Shown in pieces: positions 33,698 to 46,202 of a stretch of DNA of 64,000 bases (the stretch's first letter is position 1; each line of letters begins with the position of its first letter). The stretch is from NCBI GenBank assembly GCA_032209605.1, contig JASFXZ010000010.1, forward strand, positions 14,405,385-14,469,384. The letters are read 5' to 3'. A model generated the notes under the pieces. The model searched no databases. It had not been told where the DNA came from and saw nothing but the letters and a program-made list of their open reading frames with translations. Source of the stretch: Mactromeris polynyma. Taxonomy: Eukaryota; Mollusca; Bivalvia; Venerida; Mactridae. A program made the translations under genes and the position numbers.

Positions 33698-35205
33698 TAT
33701 TCTTTAATTTTGTGCTGTGACTTGGTCTTTGATTATTTCATGTCATTTGTCAATTGCCATAGTCATTCTGATGATTCTGAAAGTATCTGTGTTGAGTCTT
33801 TCATCCTTGTTGTTGTTCAGCATGTATTGGATTGTGTTCATCATGCTCTCCTTTCTTGTCTACATTTAACATTGATATTTTGCTATTGCTGTGTGTTTGG
33901 TTCTTGATCTCTGACAGACATGGCAATTCACAAACAGATCTGTCACTCAGTTGTCTCACCACATACAGATATAAAGTCTTGAAGAGGATGGCCTGTCAAT
34001 GTGAATGTAATTCATATAGAAGAAATTTTGTACAAGGAAAATTAGATGCAATACTACTTACCATAGCTTTTTATTAAAGACAACCATATGTTTATACTTT
34101 ACTTATATGTTCCCCCTTTGGATTGCATGATTTATAATAATTTTGTGTAATGGTATCAAGAAATCGAAAAAATAAAATACAGTGATAACAACTATTTAGA
34201 AGACTATTTATCGGAAACCTAATCTGACATTTTTTATAAATTGGGCAGAGATGTAAGAAGTATGTTCGTGGTGACAGTTTTCTCTTTACTCGTTAATCAA
34301 ATTTAAGTCAAATTTTTGAAGTTTAGTTGAAGTAAATTTTTTGAATATAGGATAGTTTAAATTTGGTGTATGTTACGTAAGGTGTCATTTAAGGGTATTC
34401 TGGACTTGCATCATATGGCAACTTTTCGGCCAGACCCTATTCCAAATTTCATGCTAAGTTGGTTAAATGAAGGTGCATTGAATACATTACTGAGGTTTGA
34501 GGACCTTTTGGAACTCAGCACATAATGCTACAAAATTTCAAGTTGCATATAACCTCACTTAGGATTTCATTCATTTAAGGACAGTTAATGTAAATTATTT
34601 TTGTATAGAAAATGTCAAACATTAAGGTATAAGGTAGGCTTAAGGAACTTTTCGGAACCTATTTTTACTCAAAACGGCATATTAAGGTGCATTTCAGGAA
34701 ACTTTTGGAACTTTTTTGCATCAAATTTTCAATTTAAGTGTGTGGTAGGTTTAGTGGATCATTTCGGATCTACTTTATACTGAAATTTCATATCAGGGGC
34801 TTAGGTTAAGGATCTTTTCGGAACTTATTTTTGCATCAAAATTTAATTAAAATTTACCAAATACTTTATCTGCATATATATTATTCTTGCATAAAGGAGC
34901 GATCCTTTAAACTATTCAATTTAAATGAGGTCATGTTCAATGCAGACTCTGTTTCCCTTAGGAATATTGAGGAGTGAAACTGCTCAATCAGCTTGTTATA
35001 AATAGACAGACTGTTACAATGTCTTAGATTATATATCAACAATCAATAGCTCTTCAACTTTTCATAAATTATTTTAGGTTCAGGGTCTCAATTAAGGTTC
35101 AAGGTATTAAGGTTAACTTTTAAGGTTGCGATTAAGGGTCATATGGTCATTTTCAGTATACAAGGTTAGGCAGGGAACTTGTAAGTACTCTAGCCTCATT
35201 TAGGA
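33698..35205 (+). repeat. ~1.5-kb repeat unit B, copy 2
   Basis: Nearly collinear with copy 1 from TATTCTTTAATTTTGTGCTG to TAAGTACTCTAGCCTCATTTAGGAG. Differences are scattered substitutions and small indels, e.g. extra GAAGTTTAGTTGAAG near 34316. Confidence 0.92.
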
Positions 35206-35344
35206 GTTAGTATTGATATCATATTCTTGCTGAAATTTGTAATCATGAACATGCTTATGAAAGAGTAAATTTGACGTTTGTCTGGTTACAAATTGGATAA
35301 ATAAGCTTCTAAATTGCTAATGTACATCCTGTAACTAACCTGTT

Positions 35345-35838
35345 AATAGTGTTTAAGACCAAAACCAATAAGTGAAACAGAATCTTTTGGGTTGATGTTC
35401 AGGAGAAAATAGTGATTCTGTATGTTATTGGTAAACCTCAACAATATGGTTGTCTTTAATAAATATCTATGGTTAGTATTATTGCATCTAAATTTTCCTT
35501 GTACGAAATTTGTACTATGTGAATTACATTGACATTGCCAGTCCATCCTCTTCAAGACTTCATATCTATATGTGGTGAGACAATCTAAGTGACAGATCTG
35601 TCTGTGAATTGCAATGTCTGTCAAAGGCCAAGAACCAAACATATAGCATTGGCCAAAGATCAATATTAAATGTAGACAAGAAAGGAGAGTGTGATGAACA
35701 CAATCCAATATATGCTGAACAACAACAAGGATGAAAGACTCAACACAGATACTTTCAGAATCATCAGAATGACTATGGTAATTGACAAATGACATGAAAA
35801 AATCAAAGACCAAGTCACAGCACAAAATTAAAGAATAC
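35345..35838 (-). repeat. Unit B, partial inverted copy 3
   Basis: The reverse complement begins GGTATTCTTTAATTTTGTGC and follows the first ~490 bp of unit B. A 160-codon frame is open on the minus strand; the same frame is partly open in copy 2 but broken in copy 1, with many amino-acid changes, so I do not call it a gene. Confidence 0.85.
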
Positions 35839-35865
35839 CAAGTACAAATCTATTAAGAATTCTCA

Positions 35866-36393
35866 AACTGTCAACTATTTACAAGACTATTTATCAGAAA
35901 CCTTATCTGACATTTTATATAAATTGGGCAGAGATGTAGTAGGTATGTTTGTGGTGACAGTTTTCTCTTTACTGGTTAATCAAATTTTTTTTTTTTGAAT
36001 TTCAATTTATTTAAAAAAAATGAATTTAGGATAGTTTAAAATTTGGTGTATGTTATGTAAGATGTCATTTAAGGGTATTCTGGATTTGCATCATATGGCC
36101 ACATTACGGCCAGACCCTATTCCAAAGTTCATGCTAAGTTGGTTAAATAGATATGCATTGAATATGTTAATGAGGTTTAAGGACCTTTTGGAATTCAGCA
36201 CATAAGGCTACAACATTTCAAGTTGCATATAACCTCACTTAAGATTTCATTCATTTAAGGACTGTTCGTGTAAATTATTTTTGTATAGAAAATGTCAAAC
36301 ATTAGGTTTAAGGTAGGTTTAAGGAATTTTTCTGAACCTATTTTTACTCAAAATTGCATATTAAGGTGCATTTCAGGAAACTTTTGGAACTTT
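35866..36393 (+). repeat. Unit B, partial copy 4, cut by a Ty3/gypsy remnant
   Basis: Runs from ACTATTTACAAGACTATTTAT to CATTTCAGGAAACTTTTGGAAC, matching the middle of unit B. It breaks off at about 36393, where integrase-like sequence starts. A short B-like piece (CCTTTCAACTATTCAATTTAA, about 38812-38835) resumes on the far side, with about 200-250 bp of unit B missing. Confidence 0.8.
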
Positions 36394-36399
36394 CTATGA

Positions 36400-36810
36400 C
36401 TATGGTAATTGAAACACTCAACCTGTCCATTGGCTGCAGTTCTATAAGGGGAGTGTTGGACTTGTGGATTTGGAGAGCTTTGCACACTGATTCTAAAACA
36501 TTGCTTTGAAAGTTTGTGACCTTGATCCGAGAAAAGATGGAGGGGATACCCAAATCTTGAGAAAAAGGTATCAATAGCTGCATTTGCTGTCATTTCTGAC
36601 GGGATTGGCACACACTCCACCCACTTCTGTGCCATTCCAATACTTGTTCTTTTAAAGAGGACGGCATCACTAACTCTAGTTTCCCAGAAACCGGGTTGTT
36701 CTTGAAGATTACCCCATCCAATAGTTTGAACATCTCTTTGTTTATCCAGTAGTATTTTGCCTATGGACTTGACAAAAACAGGGCCCCTTCCTCTGATTTG
36801 CATTGGTTGT
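36400..36810 (-). pseudogene. Integrase core fragment (Ty3/gypsy)
   Basis: QKWVECVPIPSEMTANAAID, then FFSRFGYPLHLFSDQGHKLS, and after a frame change PYRTAANGQVECFN. These match the DDE integrase core: 'SDQG' has the second acidic residue and 'NGQVE' the catalytic Glu. The first Asp region is poorly preserved. Confidence 0.85.
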
Positions 36811-37329
36811 GCAGAAATTGGTGTAAAACTTGCAAGTTGACATCCTTCGCTTAGGACTGGTTGAGCTCTTGGGCTGTAAAACCCCAGCTACATGGGTTTC
36901 TGGGGGATGTTTCTTCCAGGAGTCTCACACTGCCATTGACCATCACCGACAATTTGTTTATGGATATATCCATCGATACCTCTTGTCTATGGGCATCACA
37001 AAACCCTTCCTCGTTTTGGACGTTTTGCTCAAGCTGTATAGTAAGTGAATCTTGTGCAGCCATTTTATCCTCTTGGTTGTAGCCTTCACTGGACTCTTGG
37101 GAACAAACTGCTCCCACTGTTGTGTTATCACTTGGCACTGTGACAGTCATTAACTGCAAACTTCCACTATTAGCATAGTTCACTGCATCGTCTGCCTCCT
37201 CAATGAAACTTTCCCACTGTGCGTGAGCCTGACAGCAATAATTGCAGCCTCCACATGGGAGGTCCTTTGGCTGTATCCCTGTCAAGTACGAGGAACAATG
37301 GGTTAGTCTGTCCGGTAGTCTTGACAAGG

Positions 37330-37780
37330 CATCAGTGTTCCCATGCTTGTATCCTAGTCGGTTCTTAACAACCATTTGGTATTGCGCTAGTTCTTCCATC
37401 CGCCGGGCAAGCTGTCCTTGGGGGTCCCTGAACCTCAACAACCAGGTCAGACTTTAATGATCGGTCCTTACACCGTAAACACTCCCCAATAAGTATTATC
37501 AGAATTGCCTTGTAAACATTAAAATGCTCAGCAGCTCTTTACAAGTAGTACAATATTTTTTGTTCCGGAGTGAGGGCAAAGCTGCCATAAGCGATCACTC
37601 TCTCCCAGCCATTGGGGACTTGACTGAGGATGCCTCTAATGGCCCAGTTAGAGGCATCAACATCCAGCCTGAAAGGGTCTGAGGGATTTGGGATTGCTAA
37701 CACCGGAGGTTCCACCACGGACCTCAGCAACTTTTCAAATGCTGTTTGTTGTTCCTCCTCCCATATAAACTTCTTTTTCC
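37330..37780 (-). pseudogene. RNase H domain fragment (Ty3/gypsy)
   Basis: PVLAIPNPSDPFRLDVDASN and ILSQVPNGWERVIAYGSFAL, then after a frame break GQLARRMEELAQYQMVV and KHGNTDALSRLP. These are hallmark RNase H motifs of Ty3/gypsy Pol (first Asp in DVDAS; NTDALSR near the end). The middle part is disrupted around 37450-37540. Confidence 0.85.
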
Positions 37781-37789
37781 CTGTGATGT

Positions 37790-38070
37790 CGTACAGGGGT
37801 TGCGCTAGAAATCTTTAACGAAGGCCCTGTGATAATTTACAAACATAGGAACCTTTGCACCTCCTTGGAACAGTTCAGGACTGCCCAGTTGGTAACTGAT
37901 TGTATATTTTTCTCAGTCATGGACAACTATTCCCCATTGACCGTTCTTTCCAAGAATTCCACCTCTGTCTGGAAAAATCAGCATTTCTGGGGTTTCAGCT
38001 TCAATCCATGTTCCCTGAAATTAATGTTACCTAGAGTCCACCTATCTTTACATTAACATAAGAAGACCCT
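37790..38070 (-). pseudogene. Reverse transcriptase C-terminal fragment (Ty3/gypsy)
   Basis: Minus-strand HGLKLKPQKC and VEFLGKNG, later a NYHRAFVKDF-like stretch, correspond to the end of the reverse transcriptase thumb region. At least two stop codons interrupt it. The catalytic YxDD part is not visible. Confidence 0.7.
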
Positions 38071-38499
38071 GCCCTCACCATATGAATTGAAATAGTCTCC
38101 TCAGTGTTTGCTGTGTTCAGGTCACTTCACTGTGACTTCTTGGTTGTGATGGAATGTCCGATTTTGTCCTGCTGTTGTATACCCCTAATAGGTGGTACTA
38201 TCTTGCCTATCAGAAAATGGCCTACATTTCCGGCCCCTTACAGTTTAAAGGACCTCTCTGTTGGCTGTTTTCCGATTCCCCCCAATTCTTGGACATCATA
38301 ATTATATTGTTTATATATCTTAATATGTCCAAGTGCTTTGCAAAAAAAACAGTTAAATGAGGGTCTGCCTTGGCCTGCGTTTGGAAGTTCTCTCAATGGT
38401 TTGTCCTTCACAGCGAAACTGGCTTCAAGTTGACTAGTTTGGTTTTCCAGTCGGTCTATTCTCGTGGTCTCCGCTACTGGTACGGCATTTATTGATATG

Positions 38500-38815
38500 T
38501 CATTTTCTTTTGGCCCCTGACCTTCACCTGCCTTGGTAACATTGGTAGTGCCTTACAAAATCCACCACCTGTTAGATAGTTGCTGGCCTCTCCAAACAGG
38601 CATCTTTTCCCGCATCTCTGTCGAAACATCCCTGACAAAACTTGGAAATAACCTCTCTTTGAGCATGCTTCTCTGGTAGGTCTCTGAATGCTCCTGTGGC
38701 CAATGTCAATACTCTGTCTGCCCAATCTTCCATCAGTTCCCCTTCTCTTTGTAAGGATCCAGGTATCAAATCAAGGTGGCGCTCTAAGGGCTCATAGGGA
38801 CCATAGTTTAACCTT
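38500..38815 (-). pseudogene. gag-like fragment of Ty3/gypsy element
   Basis: The minus-strand frame has GELMEDWADRVLTLATGAF and REVISKFCQGCFDRDAG, the pattern of the retrotransposon gag capsid domain (helical, 'ES..E.A..L..LA..AF'). The frame shifts near 38570. No zinc knuckle identified. Confidence 0.65.
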
Positions 38816-38835
38816 TCAACTATTCAATTTAAAGG

Positions 38836-41096
38836 CTGCGATTAAGAATTAAGTGAGATGGTCACTGAAAAAAAGAGTTGTTTTTGATATGTTGATGGAA
38901 ATATTAAGCTAGTGACCTGTAGTGCAGATTTTAGTTGGGAAAGAAAGGTTAATGATTTAAGACATACAAGATGGCCATATCATTCTAAGTTAAATATTGA
39001 CATTTTGACCTATTGCACGATAATGGACATTTTCCTGCCACCAACTTGCTTGTATGTTGTATGTGCAATAATTTGCTTCAGTGTTCATAATTCCTTTGTT
39101 TTATAATTAAAGAGGCTTTGTTGATGAGTGGTCCCTGAAAAGAGGTTAAGATATTTTTCTAAATATTATATGAAAGAGGCAGTGGCCATTAACTGCAGTT
39201 GTTACAACTGTATGGTTAATTTACAGGTTGTTGTAGAGCCATGTTTGACTGTATTATACTGATGGTAAAAATCAATCTCTTACTGTAATAACTATAATAA
39301 AAGTCCATATGGAAAGTATGTTACTGTGTTGAACTGGAGAAAAAACATTATGACCACTGATTACTACTTCATGTCCCTTTTATGCTAAATTTAGACAATT
39401 GTTTCTGAATACAATATACAGCATAATTATAATTTCACTAAAGCACCTATCACTTCAATCATTCAAATGTATTGTATCATTTAAGTACATGTGTACTGAA
39501 AGTTGTTGTTGTTCATGCCACAAAAAATTATAATTTCTTGATTTTAGACAGATTCTATTGAGATGACAGCCATAATTTTCTTACTTAAACCTATATGTGT
39601 TACAAATTGAAACCATTTTGGAATATAATGTACAATTCACTAAATGCTTAAGAGAAATTAAAAAAATGATGAAAATTAATAGTATTGCATAGACAATAAT
39701 TATGTTACAATATGCTTAGATATTGATGATTACACAATATGTTATTTATATTATTGAGTGTCCAAAGTTCAAACAACATTTGTAAAACATTGTAAGGCAT
39801 AGGGTTACTTTTCTTGCTTGGCATTATTGTTTAAGAATACATTTAGAAAATGTAAATATTAATTAGCACTCCATTAGTGAAGGAATTCAATCCATTATAA
39901 AAATGTTACAAATGAATAATGAATCTTTCTTGGGATGGTTAGATAGTCAACAGGGTAAATCACAAAGTATAATTCTTTTACATACTAATTGTTCTAATAG
40001 AGCAAGCACTTGTCCATTTGTGAGAAAGTAATATTAAGCTTTAACAGACCAGAACAGAACTAATTAAGGCAAAATCAGACATTGGTTATCACATGGCAAA
40101 ATCCCTTCATACAATCATGATACAATTATGAGAAAATGGAATACTGGCATACTGAATACAATCTCAGGTTTAATACATTTATGAGCAGGTTGTCAACATA
40201 TTTCTGATATATGTTTTCATAGATCAGTGGCTTATGAGCCATTTGTCACTTATCAATACAAGAACATAAGGGTATACTTAGATGAACAACTCAACTCTTA
40301 CATAAACCACTGGTTGTTGAATAAATCTCTAATGTCTAAAGCAGTACATATAGTTACATCTTGGTAAAAATGCACTGTGATATTCATTGACTTTACATGT
40401 ACAATGAATAAAAATATTAATTGCTTATATAATTTATCAAACATTTTTACTTTGAGATCTTTTTACAAAGATATTTGATAGGTGTTTTAATACTTGACAT
40501 TCTCAGTTATAACACTTGTTGAAGATCAAATTATTTGATGTATTGCAATAGTCTGGGAAATGTTAATGGCTAATTTTACTTTATTTCTTTAAATACCAGT
40601 GCATTTTAAGATCCTATAATTTTCCTCATATTTTATTATTGGATAAATTGTCATGAAGTATATGACTTCTAAAAAATTAGTAATTAATTATATATACACA
40701 ATGCTTTGTAAAGATTGGTTATGCTGATTTGAGATCTCATCTTTTACAAAGAAAAGTAATACATATGGTACTATCAGACTTTAAAGTACCTTACTAATAG
40801 AAAGTGATTTTAAGGCATTCTGGTGTTAATATGTCAGCTGGTTTTGGATTGTTTAAGGGTGATTCTTGGTTGTCTTGTTGTTGCTTAAATAGTTAAAATC
40901 TTGTAAATGAGAGGAATTTTTTCAGGAGTATAAATGTTAAAACCAAAGTTGATGTAGGATTAGATCACCAAGATATTTAAGGTGTATCAGAGATTTGTCA
41001 TACTCCTGATTATTTACCGTGCATTAGGTGGATTGTGTCAGGTTTCATTTTGATTGCCATATTATAGATGATATTGACAAACAACTCAGCAATTGT
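38836..41096. other. AT-rich sequence, nothing recognised
   Basis: Long stretch without frames, arrays or inverted repeats that I could detect. Confidence 0.5.
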
Positions 41097-41595
41097 ACAA
41101 ATGGTGTTTACTTAGACTGTTGTTTATTAAATGGGAGCTGAAATCAGATTGAATACACAATGTACATTTACAATGAGATCAATTTATTTTGAGCTGCCTG
41201 TCAGGATGTGAGGCAATGCTGTAATGTGGCTGAACATCTATTCGAACCTAATTTCTCTGTTTGGATAGGTGAGTCCTTTATAGTATTTGTTCTTTCTATT
41301 CGAATAGGCAGCATCTTGTTCTTGACTGGGGACTTTCAAATTTTGGCCTTTGTGTAAAATAAATTTACACCTCTATAGAATGTCACAAAACTGTCCTTCT
41401 CAGGACAAAAACTGTCCTTTTTAGGACAACCTCTCGATTGACAAAAAAACTGTCCTTTTAAGGACAACTTCTCGATTGACAAAAAAACTGTCCTTTTTAG
41501 GACAAAAAAACTGTCCTTTTTAGGACAACTTCTCGATTGACAAAAAAACTGTCCTTTTTAGGACAACTTCTCGATTGACAAAAAAACTGTCCAAA
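41097..41595. repeat. Higher-order repeat unit 1 (unique part + 38-bp run)
   Basis: Unique part of about 300 bp (AAATGGTGTTTACTTAGACTG ... TTTACACCTCTATAGAATGTC) followed by about 6 hairpin sub-repeats of the form ACTGTCCTTTTTAGGACAACTTCTCGATTGACAAAAAA. The next unit starts at the same AAATGGTG junction. Confidence 0.92.
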
Positions 41596-42155
41596 TGGTG
41601 TTTACTTAGACTGTTGTTTATTAAATGGGAGCTGAAATCAGATTGAATACACAATGTACATTGACAATGAGATCATTTTATTTTGAGCTGCCTGTCTGGA
41701 TGTGAGGCAATGCTGTAATGTGGCTGAACATCTATTCAAACCTAATTTCTCTGTATGGATAGGTGAGTCCTTTATAGTATTTGTTCTTTCTATTCGAATA
41801 GGCAGCGTCTTGTTCTTGACTGGGGACTTTCAAATTTTGGCCTTTGTGTAAAATAAATTTACACCTCTCTATAGAATGTCACAAAACTGTCCTTCTCAGG
41901 ACAAAAACTGTCCTTTTAAGGACAACTTCTCGATTGACAAAAAAACTGTCCTTTTTAGGACAACTTCTCGATTGAAAAAAAACCTGTCCTTTTTAGGACA
42001 ACTTCTCGATTGACAAAAAAACTGTCCTTTTAAGGACACTTCTCAATTGTCACAAAACTGTCCTTTTAAGGACACTACTCAATTGTCACAAAACTGTCCT
42101 TTTAAGGACACAACTTCATTGTCAACCAACTGTCCTTTTCAGGACAACCTCTATA
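41592..42155. repeat. Higher-order repeat unit 2
   Basis: Same unique part, then a longer sub-repeat run (41885-42150). The last three copies change spacer (TTCTCAATTGTCACAAAACTG) and step, marking the decayed array edge. Confidence 0.9.
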
Positions 42156-44227
42156 GATTGGCTACATTACAAAATTAATATAAACTACAACCATTTTTGA
42201 TCTCATTGATCTCGGTTTGTAGCTATCGTTGGGTTCAAAATTAGTCTAAATAATAATCATTTGTTACAGAGCTGAGTTTTTGTTGATGTCATTTTTAATA
42301 ACAAACCTATCACTCTGAAATGCTTCCACATTCAGTCAATGTATGGTAAATGTGTGTTCCTCAAAATAATCTTCAATATGAAAGAAGAAACAACAACACA
42401 AGCTCCTTGCATTGTTAATTTACAGTCACAAAATTAGCTGATTTGTTATCAACTGAATGTATAACTTCATCTGGGGGGAGAGGCAAATCTTTACATGAGA
42501 CTCAATAAAGAGTGCCTGATAGGCAAAGAGTATAAGAACATGCAGGTTTAGAAATAAAAGGTTTAAAAAGATTGCAAAGTTATAAACAGATTTATGTGAA
42601 AACATACAAAAATTTGTTTTTTTCTTGAAAGATGAAAACATGAAGCTTTACTACAACTCAAAAATTTATGTTAAAAAATATATGTAAGGAACATGAACTT
42701 AGAACTTTACCTTCGTAAAAAAGTTTTCCTGACTATAAGGTTATTTATTATGAAGAAATAGAAAATTGATACACATTTTATTACTGTAAAGGTGAAGATT
42801 TGGCTGTCATCAAGCGCTTGTACTGAATCTGGGTACAGTAAAACTTCGAAATCTCCAACTGCCGTCAAATCTAGCAATTAGTTCAAGTCATGTATTGTTC
42901 ACGGCATCTATACATGTGTATGTATGAACTGATTGTCCCCAGTGCAAGTGCACTAAGCTTGCTGAAAGCATGGCATTTGTATTGTTGTGTTGTCATATTG
43001 AATGCATGTTGATCAATAGTCACAGCATTATCCATAATGAAAAGGAAGTTAAAGGAAAACAAAAACAGATTTGATTATTCCTTTATTCTTATAACGGATT
43101 GATGTCATATTATCAAACTGATGTCACTGTCACAACTTGTTTAAACATAACAATTGGAGAAAGAGAAGTACAAGGAATGTCACATCCATTCACAAAACTT
43201 GAAAGTTCAAACACAGTACATTCTTTCCAGTCTGTCTTGTATAATCACAAATTGAATATCCATGAACTATTCCTTCCTTGTTCACTGCTTTAGAGAAAAC
43301 CCAAAGTGAATTAAATTTAATGAAACCCATCAGTGTATAATGTCAGTCATTGTGGTTGATGGAATAGGTCTTACAACTTGTATGGAGGAAATGGAGTTCC
43401 TATATTTGATATTGCACATGCAGCATATCAGGCTGTGTAAACTCATCTTCATATGAAGATGAAATTTTGAAAATTGCTCCATTCCTTAGAATGGTCATGT
43501 AAATATTGTGTGATAGACTGGATAAAATATCCTACTACATTTGTATTTGAATAGGTACAGTAAGATAATAATTGATATTGTGCATACAACAAGTTTTATC
43601 ATGGGTACAATTCTTGAGTATAACATGACAGAAATTGACATGGACCTAGTGCATACAATAATGTTAGCAAGGTCAAGGGGCCGATATTTGGCTCCAATAA
43701 TTGAGAATAGAGGGTTCTGGATAGCGCTATCATATAGAGCACTTAAGATTTATGTGGTGAAAGGTTTTTTCCTTCACTGTTAAAACGTGTATTGTGTTAA
43801 CAGTTTGGTTTTATATATATTTATATATGGTAATTCATATGTTGAATAGTTTGACCTTTGTGCCTTTAATATTACATAATGGGAATAGATCATACGTGAA
43901 GATTTGATGTGCATGCAACATATATCAGTGTGAGTGTTCCAAGGACATTACTTACATTGAAGATTGCTATTGATTTTATGTATTTAAATAGTTTAATATT
44001 GACCATGTATAGTTAGAACTGCATACTGACAACTTGTGCAAATGAAAAATAGCAAATTCCATACTTTGTTCATTATGGCTTTCACTACTACCAGGTAGTT
44101 TAACTAGTGTAAGTTAGATATTTAGATACTGACATTATAAGATAAGAATCACACACAAACTTTGTACTTTGCTGATATGGATTTGAATAAGAGTTTAAAT
44201 TGTTTAAAATTGGATTTTTTAAGCTGG
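42156..44227. other. AT-rich sequence, nothing recognised
   Basis: Short frames only (42426, 43099, 43541); no splice-bounded coding signal seen. Confidence 0.5.
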
Positions 44228-44425
44228 GAAGCCTGTTCGGCTAGCTCAGACTGTCACCTGGCAGATCCTGGTTTGATCCCCTGGGTTGGGTAGGTTATGG
44301 TCTTCAATGACATTGGCTACAGTCATGTCCTCAATATGTAGAGAAATTGTGAGTTGTTTGCTGAAGAGCAAGCTACTATTGGTTTATAATTAGTTCCAGG
44401 AAAAAACGGTTATATGACTGAAAAA
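44228..44425 (+). mobile_element. tRNA-derived SINE
   Basis: The head has CGGCTAGCTCAGACTG (A box) and TGGTTTGATCCC (B box). The body GAGAAATTGTGAGTTGTTTG and TTATAATTAGTTCCAGGAAA match the 3690 copy on the other strand. No clear poly-A tail or target duplication was seen. Confidence 0.75.
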
Positions 44426-45034
44426 AATGTTGATAAACCAGATGAAAACAAAACATTAAGCTGGGAATTGCATACCAACAACTTGTTTCTTTGTTTTATA
44501 CCATTTTTTTCTTCACTAATTTCATTTGGCTCTTAAAAGAGCATGACAAGGCATACACATAGATGTATGTGCATATAGGAATAGTACTTACCCATAGGAT
44601 AAATGTTTCAAGTTGAAAATGTTACTAAATTGTGGTTAGAAGGGTTTATGGGAGTCATACTCAAGTAATTTCATTTACTGAACTTTCATTATTCATTATT
44701 CATAGCAATATCTTGCATCAATGCTGTTGAGTGACTGTTTGAGGGGTAAAAATATAGTGTTGTGTAGTATCATGTACTTGGCATTCATTTATGAGGTCAA
44801 ATGTTTGAGTCCAGAAACATTCCTAGTGGTTATCACAACTTTAACTGCAACAATGGGACCATGTCCACACACTATGCACGGTACTGGCACATGACATTAA
44901 GGACATAAAACAACAAGTGCTAACATTGGTCATAACTGTTTTAAAAATGAACAACCCTATTAATTTTGCATAACATGCATTTATATGCAATGGTATAATG
45001 ATGAAAAATTATACATTATAATCATTATATTCCT

Positions 45035-45110
45035 GTTTGGTAGGGTAAGTTGGTAGAGCACAGGACTGAGCATTCAAGTCTCAGGATAAGGGTATATTTT
45101 CCATTTTCAC
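45035..45110 (+). mobile_element. tRNA-like SINE head, degenerate
   Basis: GGTAGGGTAAGTTGGTAGAGCACAGG resembles a tRNA D-arm and A box; CATTCAAGTCTCAGG is a weak B box. No body match was recognised. Low confidence. Confidence 0.35.
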
Positions 45111-46202
45111 CTAAAATGAATCCTGTAAGTTAGTATTGATCTAGAACTATGACCCCTGTGTCAATTTCAATCAGCTAACAATATTTGTACTTCCATGTCC
45201 AGAGTGTATGCAAGGGCAGCTCTGGGATTCGGATTTGGGGAGCGTAAATGTTTGGTCAATTTTGGTTTTGTTCAAGCCTTATAAAACGACAATGACTGTT
45301 TTATTCTTTGTTTATAAACATCATCATTGAAGAATATAATTATATGCTTCAATAAATCAAAATCGCTTATTTGAAAATCGCTTATTTAAAGATCTCTGTA
45401 TATTTTCGTATTTATACTCATAGTTATTTGTAAGGTTGGGGAATTTTAGGGGGATGTCGGATGTGCCCCCTGGATCTGCTAGTGGTATGCACATCAGCAT
45501 AAATGAATTACTGTTAGGAATTATTGCTATTCTGTAGGTCACATTGATTTCTATGTCAGTTTGTCCTTTGAAAACAGGAATCTGTTAAGTAACAACACAT
45601 TATTGCATCCTCCTTCCCTGACCATTTATCATGTTGCCATCAGCATAAATCTCTTATCACCACATTTACCAATCATTTCATCCATGTTCATTCAACTTTT
45701 TATGTTTGTTAGTTCTTTTACCTCTCTATCATTTATTATTTGTTTATGTACCTTAAAATTACACTGTTTATATTTTCAGACTGATGAAGACAGCCTCCTC
45801 CCTCTAGAATGGGTTCAACCGAGTCTAACTAATACTTCATGTCATTGTCCGTTCTCATTTGATTTAGTATTTTGGTCCTATTGCTTGAGGTCATTAATAC
45901 TATACCTCTAATACATGCTGGGAAGTTAGTGGTTCCTTGCAGAAGAACAACGGTGGTTAGTACTGGTAGGCAACCCAGAACTTGTATGGTCAACTGACTG
46001 CTGTATTATTGAATACTGTTACATGTTCTTACCTAAATGCAACCAGTCTTCCTTGCATTGTTATTCTTTGGGTGGAATTATTTAGAATTTGGTGTGTATA
46101 TATTTTCAGGTTTTGTGTGGATGAGAAGTTTTGATGTTCAATGGTTATCATCCAATCAGAATGAACTGGCTGACGGAATGTTATTTTCCTGGAACTTGTG
46201 AG
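45111..46202. other. No confident gene
   Basis: A 116-codon plus frame at 45561 is hydrophobic and low in complexity. No motif supports it. Confidence 0.4.

Larger units (their letters stand above)
36400..38815 (-). mobile_element. Ty3/gypsy retrotransposon internal region, broken
   Basis: Minus-strand order is gag-like, reverse transcriptase tail, RNase H, linker, integrase core: the Ty3/gypsy order. Protease and most of the reverse transcriptase are missing or unrecognisable. No LTRs, primer-binding site or polypurine tract were found at either end. Many stops and frameshifts. It sits inside a copy of repeat unit B. Confidence 0.85.

Noticed and set aside
45561..45911. 116-codon plus-strand ORF with a TTTTCAG site inside
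   Set aside because: Serine/leucine-rich low-complexity translation with no supporting donor or homology that I recognise.
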